A stretch of 64,000 nt of DNA from Aequorivita sp. (lineage in GTDB: Bacteria; Bacteroidota; Bacteroidia; Flavobacteriales; Flavobacteriaceae): contig JAGXGE010000031.1 of the NCBI GenBank assembly GCA_024637015.1, forward strand, positions 62,001 through 126,000, in the 5' to 3' direction. The translations under genes were made by a program, and so were the position numbers. Below the pieces are notes generated by a model, which saw nothing but the letters and a program-made list of their open reading frames with translations, was not told where the DNA came from and made no database searches. This document shows positions 26,668 through 36,346 of this stretch, one piece after another (position 1 is the stretch's first letter; the number at the start of each line of letters is the position of its first letter).

Positions 26668-26781
26668 TAATAATTCATTGAGGAGTTCATAATTACGTTC
26701 AACTTCAAATATATAAAATCATATTGAAGTTTTGTTACCTAAAAACAAAGTTTAGGTACAAATCCAAAAAAATGGCAACAT

Positions 26782-28737
26782 TTAAGTTGTTGCCGTTCTT
26801 GTTGCATCTTCAGGAATTTCAAAAGGACGGTCGCCAAATATTTTTTGAAGGTTATCCTTGAAAATCACTTCTTTTTCAAGAAGTACGTTCGCCAATTCGG
26901 TCAATTTATCTTTATTTTCTTCCAAAAGTTTAATAGCACGTTCGTATTGACTTTCTATAAGTGCGGAAATTTCCTTATCTATCAATTCCGCTGTTTTCTC
27001 ACTGTAAGGCTTAGAGAAGTTATATTCAGATTGTCCGCTGCTATCGTAGTAAGTAATGTTCCCAATTTTATCGTTTAGCCCATATATGGTAACCATTGCT
27101 CGAGCCTGTTTAGTCACTTTTTCCAAATCGCTCAACGCACCAGTTGAAATACGGTTAAAAATTACTTTTTCAGCAGCACGGCCACCAAGGGCAGCACACA
27201 TTTCATCCAGCATTTGTTCTGGGTGAATAATCAATCTTTCTTCAGGTAAATACCAAGCGGCTCCCAAAGATTGTCCGCGGGGAACGATAGTAACTTTCAC
27301 CAATGGTGCAGCGTGCTCAAGCATCCAGCTCACTGTGGCATGACCAGCTTCGTGATATGCAATAGCGCGTTTTTCGTCCATTGTCATTATCTTGTTTTTC
27401 TTTTCAAGTCCGCCAACGATTCTATCTACGGCATCTAAGAAATCTTGCTTGCCAACAGATTTTTTACCGTTTCTGGCAGCAATCAGTGCGGCTTCGTTAC
27501 AAACATTCGCTATATCTGCACCAGAGAACCCTGGGGTTTGTTTTGAAAGAAAATCTGTATCTAAATTGTCATCCTTTTTAATAGGGCGTAAGTGAACTTC
27601 AAAAATTTCTTTTCGCTCACGAACGTCCGGAAGGTCAACATATATTTGTCTGTCAAAACGACCAGCACGCATCAAAGCTTTATCTAATACGTCTGCACGG
27701 TTTGTTGCGGCAAGTACAATTACGTTTGTATTTGTTCCAAAACCATCCATCTCTGTCAAAAGCTGGTTCAAAGTATTTTCGCGTTCGTCGTTGCTTCCAG
27801 AGAAGTTGTTTTTTCCACGGGCGCGACCAATAGCATCAATTTCATCTATAAAAATAATGGCTGGTGATTTGTCTTTCGCTTGTTTGAAAAGGTCACGCAC
27901 ACGGGAAGCTCCTACACCCACAAACATTTCAACAAAATCAGAACCTGAAAGCGAGAAGAATGGAACTTTCGCTTCCCCAGCAACGGCTTTTGCCAATAGG
28001 GTTTTACCAGTTCCTGGAGGTCCTACCAACAATGCTCCCTTCGGGATTTTACCCCCTAAGGAAGTATATTTTTCTGGTTGTTTCAAGAAATCTACAATTT
28101 CTTGTACTTCTTCTTTGGCGCCTTCCAAACCTGCAACATCTTTGAAAGAAGTTTTTACATCCGTCTTTTCATCAAAAAGTTTTGCTTTAGATTTTCCAAT
28201 ATTGAAAAGCTGACTGCCAGCACCACCGCCAGCACCAGAAGACATTCTGCGCATTATAAAAATCCAAATACCAATGATGATAACAAATGGCAAAATGCCC
28301 ATTAAAATATCACCCCAAACATTATTCTCTGTATCAAAGTTTAAGGTTGTAGGTAAATTGTTTTGCGCTTTTATATCTTGGAAATCCTTTTGAAATAACT
28401 GAAGATCACCAAATTCAAATTGGTAGTTAGGGTCATTTGGCCCAGGTGATAAAAATGAAGGAGTGTTTTCTTTTTCAGAATGGATTTCCTTTTTTTTGGC
28501 TTCTTCTGTAAGATAAACCTTTGCAATCTTTTTATTGATAACGTCAACTCTTTCAACATCGCCATTTCTCAAAAACTCCTCAAACTTGGCTTGATTGGTT
28601 TTTGCTGGTTGGGACCAACTACCGCCGCCAAAAAAGTTTATCCCAATAAAAAGAAGGGCTATGGCTATATAAATCCAATAATAATTAGGCTTCGGCCTTT
28701 TTGAATCGTTCTTTTTGTTTTTATTTTCTTCAGCCAT
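26782..28737 (-). CDS. ftsH: ATP-dependent zinc metalloprotease FtsH
   Basis: Membrane-bound AAA+ protease that degrades membrane and regulatory proteins. The 651-residue protein has two transmembrane helices (about 20-38 and 140-162), a periplasmic segment between them, the AAA module with Walker A GPPGTGKTLLAKAV, Walker B IIFIDEIDAIGRA and the second region of homology (NVIVLAATNRADVLD), and a peptidase domain with zinc-binding HEAGH. Upstream, rsfS lies 16 bases away on the same strand. Confidence 0.98.
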   Translation of the reverse strand: MAEENKNKKNDSKRPKPNYYWIYIAIALLFIGINFFGGGSWSQPAKTNQAKFEEFLRNGDVERVDVINKKIAKVYLTEEAKKKEIHSEKENTPSFLSPGPNDPNYQFEFGDLQLFQKDFQDIKAQNNLPTTLNFDTENNVWGDILMGILPFVIIIGIWIFIMRRMSSGAGGGAGSQLFNIGKSKAKLFDEKTDVKTSFKDVAGLEGAKEEVQEIVDFLKQPEKYTSLGGKIPKGALLVGPPGTGKTLLAKAVAGEAKVPFFSLSGSDFVEMFVGVGASRVRDLFKQAKDKSPAIIFIDEIDAIGRARGKNNFSGSNDERENTLNQLLTEMDGFGTNTNVIVLAATNRADVLDKALMRAGRFDRQIYVDLPDVRERKEIFEVHLRPIKKDDNLDTDFLSKQTPGFSGADIANVCNEAALIAARNGKKSVGKQDFLDAVDRIVGGLEKKNKIMTMDEKRAIAYHEAGHATVSWMLEHAAPLVKVTIVPRGQSLGAAWYLPEERLIIHPEQMLDEMCAALGGRAAEKVIFNRISTGALSDLEKVTKQARAMVTIYGLNDKIGNITYYDSSGQSEYNFSKPYSEKTAELIDKEISALIESQYERAIKLLEENKDKLTELANVLLEKEVIFKDNLQKIFGDRPFEIPEDATRTATT

Positions 28738-28753
28738 ATGGCAAATTTCTTTT

Positions 28754-29125
28754 TTAGTTTGTTGTTTCTATTTTAACCGATTTTGCATCACCCCAAAGTC
28801 CTTCAATATCATAAAACTCGCGAATATGCTTTTGAAAAACATGTACTACAACATGTACGTAATCCATAAGTATCCACTCCGCGTTGTCGCTTCCTTCAAC
28901 GTGCCAAGGTTTTTCTTTTAAAGCTTTGCTTACGGATTTTTGAATGGAATTCACAATGGCGTTAACCTGTGTGTTTGAGGTACCATTACAGATTATAAAA
29001 TAGTCACAAACGGTATTTTCTATATCTCGGAGGTCAAGAATTTCTATATCTTTTCCTTTTACTTCTTCAATCCCCCGTATTATTTGGGTAATAAGTTGAT
29101 CTGTTCCTGCTTGTTTTTTCTGCAT
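28754..29125 (-). CDS. rsfS: Ribosome silencing factor
   Basis: Binds ribosomal protein uL14 to block subunit joining during starvation. A 123-residue RsfS/Iojap protein with DIEILDLRDIENTVCDYFII, NGTSNTQVNAIVNSI, the EGSDNAEWILMDYVHVVVHV strand and a conserved YDIEGLWGDAK end. It heads the minus-strand cluster followed by ftsH; a -7 element lies 24 bases upstream. Confidence 0.96.
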   Translation of the reverse strand: MQKKQAGTDQLITQIIRGIEEVKGKDIEILDLRDIENTVCDYFIICNGTSNTQVNAIVNSIQKSVSKALKEKPWHVEGSDNAEWILMDYVHVVVHVFQKHIREFYDIEGLWGDAKSVKIETTN

Positions 29126-29149
29126 TAATTATTTTTTCTTTTCTTTTCG

Positions 29150-29157
29150 CAAAGTTA
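29150..29157 (-). promoter_or_regulatory. Putative -7 promoter element of rsfS
   Basis: Minus strand reads TAACTTTG, a perfect TAnnTTTG, 24 bases before the rsfS start. It could drive the rsfS-ftsH-LUD-cdsA-psd-ACBP run. Confidence 0.5.
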
Positions 29158-29214
29158 TTACTTTTTTGTTTCTTGAAGCGCCATAAAAGCGTAATACTAA
29201 ACATAATTATCGTT

Positions 29215-29946
29215 TTGAACATAATCAAACTTAGTGCCATCGATTCTACCAATACCTACTTAAAGCAATTGGTAAAAGAAACCATGTTGCAGGACGAAAC
29301 GGTTGTACTTACAAATCATCAAATTTCTGGGCGCGGGCAAATTGGCAATGGTTGGCTTTCAAGGGACGGGCAAAGCCTTACATTCAGTATGTTCAAGGAA
29401 TTTGAAAAGTTGCATATCGAGCGACAGTTTATAATTTCTATAGCAGTTTCTTTGGCTATTGCCAATGCACTTAAAAGTATTGGTATTCCTAAAGTGGCAA
29501 TTAAATGGCCAAACGACATATTGTCAGCTAATCGAAAAATTGGCGGTATTTTAATTGAAAATGTGCTGGAAGGCAGTTATGTAAAATATTCAATAATCGG
29601 AATTGGACTCAATGTGAACGAAACAGATTTTCCAAATCTTCCGCAGGCAAGTTCTCTGAAACTTGAAACTGGCAAAATATTTCAGTTGGAAGAAGTACTT
29701 GATATAATTTTGAAAGCCGTTTTGAAAAATCTAAAAAATCTTTCAAAAAAGGATTTTTTAGATATAAAACAGCTTTATGAAAATAATTTATTCAGAAAAG
29801 AAACTATCTCAGTTTTTGAAACTCCCTATGGTTCGCGCTTCAACGGAATAATTAAAGGAGTTTCGGACATTGGTGAACTTTTGGTGGAAACTGAAAATGA
29901 TCCGTTGCAAAAATTCCAACTGAAAGAGGTAAAATTGATTTATTAA
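29215..29946 (+). CDS. birA: Biotin--[acetyl-CoA-carboxylase] ligase
   Basis: Attaches biotin to carrier proteins. The 243-residue protein has the biotinyl-5'-AMP loop in GRGQIGNGW, the KWPNDIL motif, KIGGILIEN and IGIGLNVNE. No DNA-binding domain precedes the catalytic part, so it is a monofunctional ligase with no repressor role. The start was taken as the TTG giving MNIIKLSAIDSTNTYL, the usual beginning of this subgroup; another TTG 42 bases upstream is possible. The stop shares four bases with the convergent SRPBCC gene. Confidence 0.95.
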   Translation: MNIIKLSAIDSTNTYLKQLVKETMLQDETVVLTNHQISGRGQIGNGWLSRDGQSLTFSMFKEFEKLHIERQFIISIAVSLAIANALKSIGIPKVAIKWPNDILSANRKIGGILIENVLEGSYVKYSIIGIGLNVNETDFPNLPQASSLKLETGKIFQLEEVLDIILKAVLKNLKNLSKKDFLDIKQLYENNLFRKETISVFETPYGSRFNGIIKGVSDIGELLVETENDPLQKFQLKEVKLIY

Positions 29947-30335
29947 ACTTGCTCCAGCTTTGAAGCAAGCGTATCAATAAATTTTGAAATTGGTCCTTTC
30001 ACCATCATTGCCATCATTGTGTTGAATTCACCTTCAAAAAGTAATTCAACGGTTGAGGTATTTTCAGAAACCTCTTGAATATTAGCAGTTAATGAAAATG
30101 GAATTTTATCACTTATAGCTCCCAACACAACTTTGTTTGGTTTTTCAACTTCTTTTACTTCCAATGCAATTTCTGGCATACCCTTTAATGCGAAAACAAA
30201 GGCATTATCTCTTATTACCTCGAATTTGCTGATATTCTCTGGCATTAATGTTTCAAAGTTCTTAACATCGGTCAAAAAATCACAAAGTTCTGGAGCGGAT
30301 TTCTCAACGGTTACTTTTTTGCTGTTTAGTTTCAT
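29943..30335 (-). CDS. SRPBCC-family (START-like) protein
   Basis: A 130-residue protein with a helix-grip layout: LNSKKVTVEKSAPELCDFLT, then FETLMPENISKFEVIRDN, beta strands with VVLGAISDKIPFSLTANIQ and a long C-terminal helix. Similar proteins bind hydrophobic ligands; function is unknown. It lies 23 bases downstream of pyrE on the same strand, an arrangement frequent in Flavobacteriaceae. Confidence 0.82.
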   Translation of the reverse strand: MKLNSKKVTVEKSAPELCDFLTDVKNFETLMPENISKFEVIRDNAFVFALKGMPEIALEVKEVEKPNKVVLGAISDKIPFSLTANIQEVSENTSTVELLFEGEFNTMMAMMVKGPISKFIDTLASKLEQV

Positions 30336-30358
30336 TTTGTGATTTTTGAATTAATGTT

Positions 30359-31000
30359 TTATTGTCCCCAAGTGTCAGGGCTATTTCGCCATTCACTAAG
30401 CAAAGTTACTTCTTCAGCATTAATATACCTCGATTTTTCAGCCTCTTCCAGCAACATTTCATAATTGCTCAACGTGTTTAAAGTAACGTTCGCATTTTTG
30501 AAATTTTCTTCGGCAGTTTTAAAACCATAACTGAAAATTGCGAACATTCCCTTCACATTCGCATCTGCTTCTATTAAAGCTTCCACGGCCAACAAACTGC
30601 TTTTGCCAGTGCTTATGAGATCTTCTACAACAATTACGCTTGTGTTTGGTTCCAAATAGCCTTCAATTTTATTTTGGCGTCCATGACCTTTTGCTTCGGG
30701 ACGAACGTAGCAAAAAGGAACGTTCAAATAGTCAGCAACCAAAGCACCCATTCCGATGGCTCCTGTGGCCACTCCAGCAATCATTTCGGGCTTTCCGTAG
30801 AGCTCTTCAATTTGCTTTGCGAGGTTTTCTCGAATGTAATTTCGTATCATCGGATAGGAAAGCGTGATTCGATTATCGCAGTAAATTGGAGACTTCCATC
30901 CAGATGCCCATGTAAAAGGGTTTTGTGGTTGCAATTTTATTGCATTAATTTGCAATAATAACGCAGCGGTTTTTTGTGCCGTATCTTTATTTAATATCAT
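30359..31000 (-). CDS. pyrE: Orotate phosphoribosyltransferase
   Basis: Forms orotidine-5'-phosphate from orotate and PRPP in pyrimidine synthesis. The 213-residue enzyme has the PRPP-binding motif VIVVEDLISTGKSSL and conserved TWASGWKSPIYCDNRI. The ATG at 31000 is preferred to a start 51 bases upstream because a perfect -7 promoter element lies at 31005-31012, only 4 bases before it. pyrF is far away in the window at 62.9 kb. Confidence 0.97.
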   Translation of the reverse strand: MILNKDTAQKTAALLLQINAIKLQPQNPFTWASGWKSPIYCDNRITLSYPMIRNYIRENLAKQIEELYGKPEMIAGVATGAIGMGALVADYLNVPFCYVRPEAKGHGRQNKIEGYLEPNTSVIVVEDLISTGKSSLLAVEALIEADANVKGMFAIFSYGFKTAEENFKNANVTLNTLSNYEMLLEEAEKSRYINAEEVTLLSEWRNSPDTWGQ

Positions 31001-31004
31001 TGTG

Positions 31005-31012
31005 CAAATGTA
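31005..31012 (-). promoter_or_regulatory. Putative -7 promoter element of pyrE, near-leaderless
   Basis: Minus strand TACATTTG, 4 bases from the pyrE ATG, so the mRNA would start at or within a few bases of the coding sequence. The element also covers the start codon of the divergent NUDIX gene at 31008. Confidence 0.5.
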
Positions 31013-31637
31013 TAAAGTTTTTGTAAAAGATATTCCCATTATTCTTTCCACTGAAAAATATATTGGGGAGCATTACACAACCATTCCTTTAAAACAGGCT
31101 CATTTTAAAAAGTTGGTGAAGAAAATAAACAACGGCGAACTGCTCTACGTGAACCTTTACCACAAAAATGCCGAAAAACTGGAACGATTTCTTCGGAAAA
31201 AAATAAAGGTAGTGGAAGCAGCTGGCGGATTGGTTTACAACAGTAAAAAAGAAATTCTCTTCATCAGAAGAAATAAAAAATGGGACCTTCCAAAAGGAAA
31301 AATTGAAAAAGGAGAATCCCACGAACAAGCCGCAATTCGTGAAGTTGTGGAAGAAACTGGCGTAAAGGACCTTGAAATTCGTCAATTTTTAATGACTACT
31401 TATCATGTTTTTACACGAAATAATAAGTTTCGTTTAAAAATAACATATTGGTACGAAATGTTCAGCGATTATGACGGCCCACTAATCCCTGAGCCTAGCG
31501 AGGGAATTAAAAAAGTAAAGTGGAAAAATTTTGAAAAATCACAAAAGGCATTACAAGATTCTTACGAAAACATAAAACTGCTTTTTCCCAAGGAATACCT
31601 AACCACCCACCCGAACGATAGGATAACGGAGGTGTGA
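31008..31637 (+). CDS. NUDIX hydrolase
   Basis: A 209-residue protein. The first 65 residues are an N-terminal extension; the NUDIX domain follows with the box GX5EX7REVVEETG (about residues 99-121) and the AAGGLVYNSKKEILFIRR strand. Cleaves nucleoside-diphosphate-linked compounds; the exact substrate is unknown. ATG at 31008 preferred to a GTG two codons earlier. Its 3' end overlaps the convergent M14 peptidase gene by 39 bases. Confidence 0.9.
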   Translation: MYKVFVKDIPIILSTEKYIGEHYTTIPLKQAHFKKLVKKINNGELLYVNLYHKNAEKLERFLRKKIKVVEAAGGLVYNSKKEILFIRRNKKWDLPKGKIEKGESHEQAAIREVVEETGVKDLEIRQFLMTTYHVFTRNNKFRLKITYWYEMFSDYDGPLIPEPSEGIKKVKWKNFEKSQKALQDSYENIKLLFPKEYLTTHPNDRITEV

Positions 31638-33335
31638 TTTTTCGTAATAGGGCGATTGTTTGTGAATCCAGTCGAGCTGTAAATACCAGTTATTTGCAAA
31701 TTCTGACTCATTCTTCTTTTTATTTTCAAATTCTTTTTTGATTTCTGGGTTTTGATTTAAGAAATTTTCAGCCATATCTTCCCAAACATATGGGGAAAAA
31801 CCTTCTTTTTGCTGAAGTATTGCATCGAAAAAATTCCAGTTAAAAAAAGAATCGCGAGCCGATGGTTCTAATGTTTCAAGAAGATAGCGAACTCCGTGTT
31901 GTTGAGTATTAACTAAAATGTCTCCTTTTTTCACCGAAACATTTTCTATAGTTTGAATGACTTTTGTGTTGTAATGAAGATAATGGCCTTCAAACGGATT
32001 TTTAACCGTTTCGAAATTTTTTATTTTGTAAACTTCGGCGGAAATAGTTGTGTCATTTTTAATTTCTGAAAAGGTAATTCCGTTTAATTTCAAAAGTTCA
32101 ATTACGTTCCAATAACCTTTCGGAATAACGTATTTCGAAGGAATTGTAACAGAATCCGTCGCTTTAAAATAATTGTAATAAGTTACATCTTTTGTGAAGG
32201 GCTTGTCGCGGAAATATTTCAAACGATCGGCACCGGTTATATTACTCTGTATCATTTTCCCTTCATAGCCTTTAAATTTAAGTGTTGAAGTTTTTGAAGA
32301 ATCCAATTCCCAAGAAATAGGGTAATAACTTCCAACTTTGTATTTTTCAGCAGCATTTTTTCGCAGTGTTTTAATTTTTGAAGCATCCTTTTCGGCAATG
32401 GAAATAAAAGTTTTCATCAGTTCAAAAGTGCCTTCAACTCTTTGTTTGTAGGGTTTTAGCATATGCGTTTCCACAATTAGACCCAAAGAGTTGAACAAAG
32501 TTGCGTAACCAGAAGAATAGCGCGGTGAATCCATAAATTGCTCAAAACCTTTTTCGGGAACTTGGTTGAAAACGTTCACGTACGGCGTGATATCCCAATT
32601 TTTTTGATGAAGTGAATCCTCTAACTGTGGCATTAAAGAAGTATGCAAATAGTTCCCCAATTCGCCACCCAATTTGTTGTGTTGCGTAAAAAGATGGGTT
32701 AGCACATATTGATAGTCCGCGCCGTTGCTAACGTGATTATCGATAAACAAATCTGGGTTCAACCAGTGGAATATTTCGGCAAAAGCCCTCGCGTTTTTTG
32801 TATCCGATTTTATAAAATCACGATTCAAATCATAGTTTCTTGCGTTGCCACGAAAACCGTATTCTTCGGGACCGTTTTGATTGGTACGGCTTGTGCGGTT
32901 TCTGTTTAGAGCTCCACCGATGTTATAAATAGGAATGGTTGCAATGATAGTATTCTTAGGTGTTGGAATTTTATTTTCGGCATAATCCCGAAAAAGTAGC
33001 ATTGTGGCATCAATACCGTCTGGTTCTCCGGGATGGATTCCGTTGTTTATGAGCAATACATTTTTACCATTTTTTGAGAAGGTTTCTGAAGTTTTCTCTT
33101 GGGTTTTGTTTTGTGGATCAAAAACCACTACATGAAGTGGAAAACCGCTATCGGTTTGCCCAATTTCATAAATAGTAATTGAGGGAAATTTTTTTGCCAA
33201 AGTCAAATAATAAGCAATAACTTCTTCATAAGTTTCCGTCTGTAAACCGTTTGAAGTTTCAAAAGCAGTCTGGGAATGCTGTCCGATTATGGCATTGAAA
33301 ATGAAAAAAATAAAAATTTTGAGGAAAGACTTCAT
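31599..33335 (-). CDS. M14-family zinc carboxypeptidase, exported
   Basis: A 578-residue peptidase with an N-terminal signal (MKSFLKIFIFFIFNAIIGQ). Zinc ligands are visible in NNGIHPGEPDGIDATM (His, Glu) and FIDNHVSNGADYQY (His); NRDF is the substrate-arginine region and the catalytic glutamate lies in the LIVETHML-type segment. Probably digests peptides in the periplasm or outside the cell. No T9SS sorting domain is seen. Its end overlaps the NUDIX gene tail. Confidence 0.9.
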   Translation of the reverse strand: MKSFLKIFIFFIFNAIIGQHSQTAFETSNGLQTETYEEVIAYYLTLAKKFPSITIYEIGQTDSGFPLHVVVFDPQNKTQEKTSETFSKNGKNVLLINNGIHPGEPDGIDATMLLFRDYAENKIPTPKNTIIATIPIYNIGGALNRNRTSRTNQNGPEEYGFRGNARNYDLNRDFIKSDTKNARAFAEIFHWLNPDLFIDNHVSNGADYQYVLTHLFTQHNKLGGELGNYLHTSLMPQLEDSLHQKNWDITPYVNVFNQVPEKGFEQFMDSPRYSSGYATLFNSLGLIVETHMLKPYKQRVEGTFELMKTFISIAEKDASKIKTLRKNAAEKYKVGSYYPISWELDSSKTSTLKFKGYEGKMIQSNITGADRLKYFRDKPFTKDVTYYNYFKATDSVTIPSKYVIPKGYWNVIELLKLNGITFSEIKNDTTISAEVYKIKNFETVKNPFEGHYLHYNTKVIQTIENVSVKKGDILVNTQQHGVRYLLETLEPSARDSFFNWNFFDAILQQKEGFSPYVWEDMAENFLNQNPEIKKEFENKKKNESEFANNWYLQLDWIHKQSPYYEKSHLRYPIVRVGG

Positions 33336-33478
33336 TAGTGAATTTGTTAAATTAATTCCTTACGAGAATCTGAGAATACAATATTACGGAAGTTGCTAAT
33401 AAGTAAATAAAAAAACACGAGAATATAAAATATCATTTTTTTTTCATAACTTTCTTACTCACTGTTTAGTATATTTAT

Positions 33479-34333
33479 ATGAAAACAATTACTTTATTAC
33501 ACGTTACATTTCTTATTGCCTTCTTTTTGGGAATAAGATCACAAGCCCAAACCCCAGAACTGGAAATTGTCCTTTCACAAAACATCAGCCAAGTATTATT
33601 GCCCATTGGTGGTCTTTCCTGCGCTGGGGGCGATAACCAATGGTATCGGGAATATATACTTGATGAGGAGGGCATAAGCAGTCCGGTGGCACTAATGAGT
33701 GTAGAGTTTGGTGTTCAGGCTATAGATGCCACAACGGAACTTCAAGTTTTTGCTTATGACTTTGAAGAATTCCCTGATGGTTTTGATATTAGTAACCCAC
33801 CCACGCCTTTAGCGTCTGGAACTGTAACTGTTGGCCCATCAGACATTGGAAGTTATATACGGGCTAATTTTGATACACCTGTTGTAGTTTCCCAAAATGC
33901 AACAGTTGTTGTAAGTTTAGTGCAGCCCACTGTAGATGGTGTAAACTTCTTTCTTGGGATTACAGAAAGCGAAACGAAACCAAGTTTTATATCTAGTGCA
34001 CAATGTGGGCCTTCAATGCCTCAATCTATGGTTGATCAAGGTTTTCCAGATTCACGCCATCTTCTTAATTTGGTGGTTGATAATGAACTTTCCGTGGCTG
34101 AGCAAACAATTGAAAACTTTACGGTTTATCCAAATCCTGCAAAAAATATTCTAAACCTTTCTCTCACGTCTTTAACTTTTGAGGATATTGCATTGTACGA
34201 TATTATGGGAAAGAAACTAAACTGCAATTACAGTGATTCAACCATTGATGTTTCCAATCTTTCCGAAGGAACTTACTTCTTAAAAATCAATGCAGGCAAT
34301 ACCGTTTTAACCCGAAGGTTTGTGAAGGAATAA
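33479..34333 (+). CDS. Secreted T9SS-sorted protein of unknown function
   Basis: A 284-residue product: signal peptide MKTITLLHVTFLIAFFLGI (ending near SQAQ), a beta-rich domain of about 190 residues with two cysteines (SCAGGDNQW, SSAQCGPS) and a C-terminal type A sorting domain (VYPNPAKNILNLSL to LTRRFVKE, last 75 residues). The PNPAK motif and final basic stretch are typical of T9SS cargo. The central domain (PVALMSVEFGVQA and ATTELQVFAYDF) is like beta-sandwich domains that often precede the sorting domain; no enzyme motif is visible. A bidirectional terminator follows. Confidence 0.88.
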   Translation: MKTITLLHVTFLIAFFLGIRSQAQTPELEIVLSQNISQVLLPIGGLSCAGGDNQWYREYILDEEGISSPVALMSVEFGVQAIDATTELQVFAYDFEEFPDGFDISNPPTPLASGTVTVGPSDIGSYIRANFDTPVVVSQNATVVVSLVQPTVDGVNFFLGITESETKPSFISSAQCGPSMPQSMVDQGFPDSRHLLNLVVDNELSVAEQTIENFTVYPNPAKNILNLSLTSLTFEDIALYDIMGKKLNCNYSDSTIDVSNLSEGTYFLKINAGNTVLTRRFVKE

Positions 34334-34368
34334 TTTTAATTTTTTGTACATAAATAAATTCATATAAA

Positions 34369-34395
34369 AAGCCCCGCAAAATTTTTGCGGGGCTT
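34369..34395. terminator. Bidirectional Rho-independent terminator
   Basis: A nearly perfect palindrome, AAGCCCCGCAAAA with its complement, with A and T runs on both sides, between the convergent T9SS cargo gene and rho. Confidence 0.9.
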
Positions 34396-34417
34396 AATTT
34401 TTTCAGTTTAAAAAATT

Positions 34418-36145
34418 TTATCCGTTCATCGAAATCAAAAACTCTTCGTTGTTTCTGGTTTTTTTTATTCGGTCGTTGATAAATTCCATCGCTTCCACAG
34501 GGTTCATGTCTGCAAGGTATTTTCGCAATACCCACATACGTTGAAGGGTATTTTCATCAAGCAGCAAATCATCGCGACGTGTGCTAGAAGAAGTAAGGTC
34601 GATAGCTGGGAAAATTCTTCTGTTGGAAATTTTTCTATCCAACTGAAGTTCCATGTTTCCGGTTCCTTTAAATTCCTCAAAAATAACCTCGTCCATTTTG
34701 GATCCCGTTTCTGTAAGGGCAGTTGCAATGATAGTCAAGGAACCACCGTTTTCAATATTTCGCGCAGCACCAAAGAAACGTTTTGGTTTATGTAGTGCAT
34801 TTGCATCCACACCACCACTCAATATTTTACCGCTCGCTGGCTGAACTGTATTGTAAGCTCTCGCCAAACGCGTAATGGAATCCAAAAGTATCACTACGTC
34901 GTGGCCACATTCAACCAATCGTTTTGCTTTATCGATAACGATATTTGCTACACGAACGTGCTCGCTTGCTTCTTTATCGAAGGTTGAGGCAACCACTTCG
35001 CCACGAACGTTACGTTGCATATCGGTAACTTCTTCAGGGCGTTCGTCAATTAAAAGAACGATTTGATATACTTCGGGATGGTTTGCTGCTATTGCGTTTG
35101 CAATATCCTTCAGCAACATCGTTTTACCGGTTTTTGGTTGCGAAACAATCATACCACGTTGCCCTTTTCCGATAGGTGCAAAAAGATCAATTATTCTAGT
35201 TGAAATGGTGCTCTGCTTATCCGCCAAATTGAATTTTTCCTGCGGGAAGAGCGGCGTTAAATGCTCAAAAGAAACACGGTCACGAACCACATTTGGGTTT
35301 AAGCCGTTTATTTTGTTCACCTTTATTAAAGGAAAATATTTTTCACCTTCTTTCGGTGGACGCACTTCGCCTAAAACTGTATCTCCAGTTTTTAGACCAA
35401 AAAGACGAATCTGTGATTGCGAAACGTAAATATCATCAGGAGATGACAGATAATTGTAATCGCTGGAGCGCAAAAAGCCGTAGCCATCCTGCATAATGTC
35501 AAGCACACCTTCGCTTTCAATTATTCCATCAAACTCATAGTCTGGCTCGCGATAACGGTTTCGGGAATCTTTGTTTCCGTTACTTCTGTTGTCCTGCACA
35601 TTGCCGTCCTTTTGTTTTTGGTTTTGGTGCTTTGGGCGATTGTCTGAATTGTTACTGTCGCTCCGTTGATTTTTCTGTCTATTGTCGTTATCGTTGGGAT
35701 TTGACTTCTGGTGCTGTGGTCTTTTAACGTCCCTTTTATCATTGCTGGAACGCTTGTCGTCTTTATCGTTGCCAGAACGTTTGTCGTCATTAGACTTGTT
35801 GGTGTCACTACCTTTTTTGTCATCATCACTTTTTTTATTGTGATGTGGCTTCTTTGGTTGTGGCTTTTTGTTTCGGTTGTCGTTCCTTTCTGGACGGGAC
35901 TTTTGGTCTTTTTCTTTCGTATCCTTGGAAGAGGAAGTAGCTGTTTCAGTCTTTTTTGTTTCTGAAGAAGACTCTTCCGATTTAAGGACTGCTTTAACAG
36001 CCTTAGGATTTGCCGCTTGGTAGTCAAGAATTTGATACACCAAGTCCAATTTTTTTTGAGTGCGATACTTTGGCACATCAAGTTCTTTTGCTATTTCCTG
36101 GAGTTCAGGCAGTTTTTTGTTTTTTAATTCTGAAATTTCAAACAT
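34418..36145 (-). CDS. rho: Transcription termination factor Rho, with long disordered insert
   Basis: Hexameric RNA-dependent helicase ending transcription. The 575-residue protein keeps the N-terminal SAP-like helix region ([20 protein letters not shown]), the cold-shock-type RNA-binding domain ([20 protein letters not shown]), Walker [12 protein letters not shown], Walker [17 protein letters not shown] and the C-terminal motor. Residues about 60-205 are a low-complexity insert rich in D, N, K, R, Q and H with repeats such as NDDKRS and [10 protein letters not shown], not found in E. coli Rho. Similar inserts are general in Bacteroidota and drive condensate formation in Bacteroides Rho; the same is likely here. 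Confidence 0.96.
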   Translation of the reverse strand: MFEISELKNKKLPELQEIAKELDVPKYRTQKKLDLVYQILDYQAANPKAVKAVLKSEESSSETKKTETATSSSKDTKEKDQKSRPERNDNRNKKPQPKKPHHNKKSDDDKKGSDTNKSNDDKRSGNDKDDKRSSNDKRDVKRPQHQKSNPNDNDNRQKNQRSDSNNSDNRPKHQNQKQKDGNVQDNRSNGNKDSRNRYREPDYEFDGIIESEGVLDIMQDGYGFLRSSDYNYLSSPDDIYVSQSQIRLFGLKTGDTVLGEVRPPKEGEKYFPLIKVNKINGLNPNVVRDRVSFEHLTPLFPQEKFNLADKQSTISTRIIDLFAPIGKGQRGMIVSQPKTGKTMLLKDIANAIAANHPEVYQIVLLIDERPEEVTDMQRNVRGEVVASTFDKEASEHVRVANIVIDKAKRLVECGHDVVILLDSITRLARAYNTVQPASGKILSGGVDANALHKPKRFFGAARNIENGGSLTIIATALTETGSKMDEVIFEEFKGTGNMELQLDRKISNRRIFPAIDLTSSSTRRDDLLLDENTLQRMWVLRKYLADMNPVEAMEFINDRIKKTRNNEEFLISMNG

Positions 36146-36315
36146 GTAGAAAATACTGTAGTTTAAGTTGATACTATTTGTTCCTGTTGAGAAGGTAAGT
36201 ACGTTGAAAATTTTTTTGAAGACTAAGTAACCTTGATTGAGTTGGTTACGAATAGATACTGCAATAATACAACAATAAATTAAATTTTGGCGTTATTTTT
36301 TTTAAAAAGATAGCG

Positions 36316-36323
36316 TATTTTTG
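36316..36323 (+). promoter_or_regulatory. Putative -7 promoter element of the DUF4293 gene
   Basis: TATTTTTG, perfect TAnnTTTG, 23 bases before the ATG at 36347. A TTTG at 36286-36289 is 26 bases upstream, a longer spacing than usual. Confidence 0.45.
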
Positions 36324-36346
36324 CTGCGCAATTGAGTTATTAAAAA

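Noticed and set aside
26845-28305. Several open frames antisense to ftsH
   Set aside because: Shadows of the conserved FtsH coding sequence; no start context or family match.
30935-30958. Inverted repeat TTATTGCA / TTGCAATAA near the pyrE start
   Set aside because: It lies within the coding sequence and is AT-rich; chance is the simpler explanation.
35521-36081. Long open frame on the same strand as rho in another reading frame
   Set aside because: An artefact of the low-complexity insert of rho; the product has no sensible composition or family.
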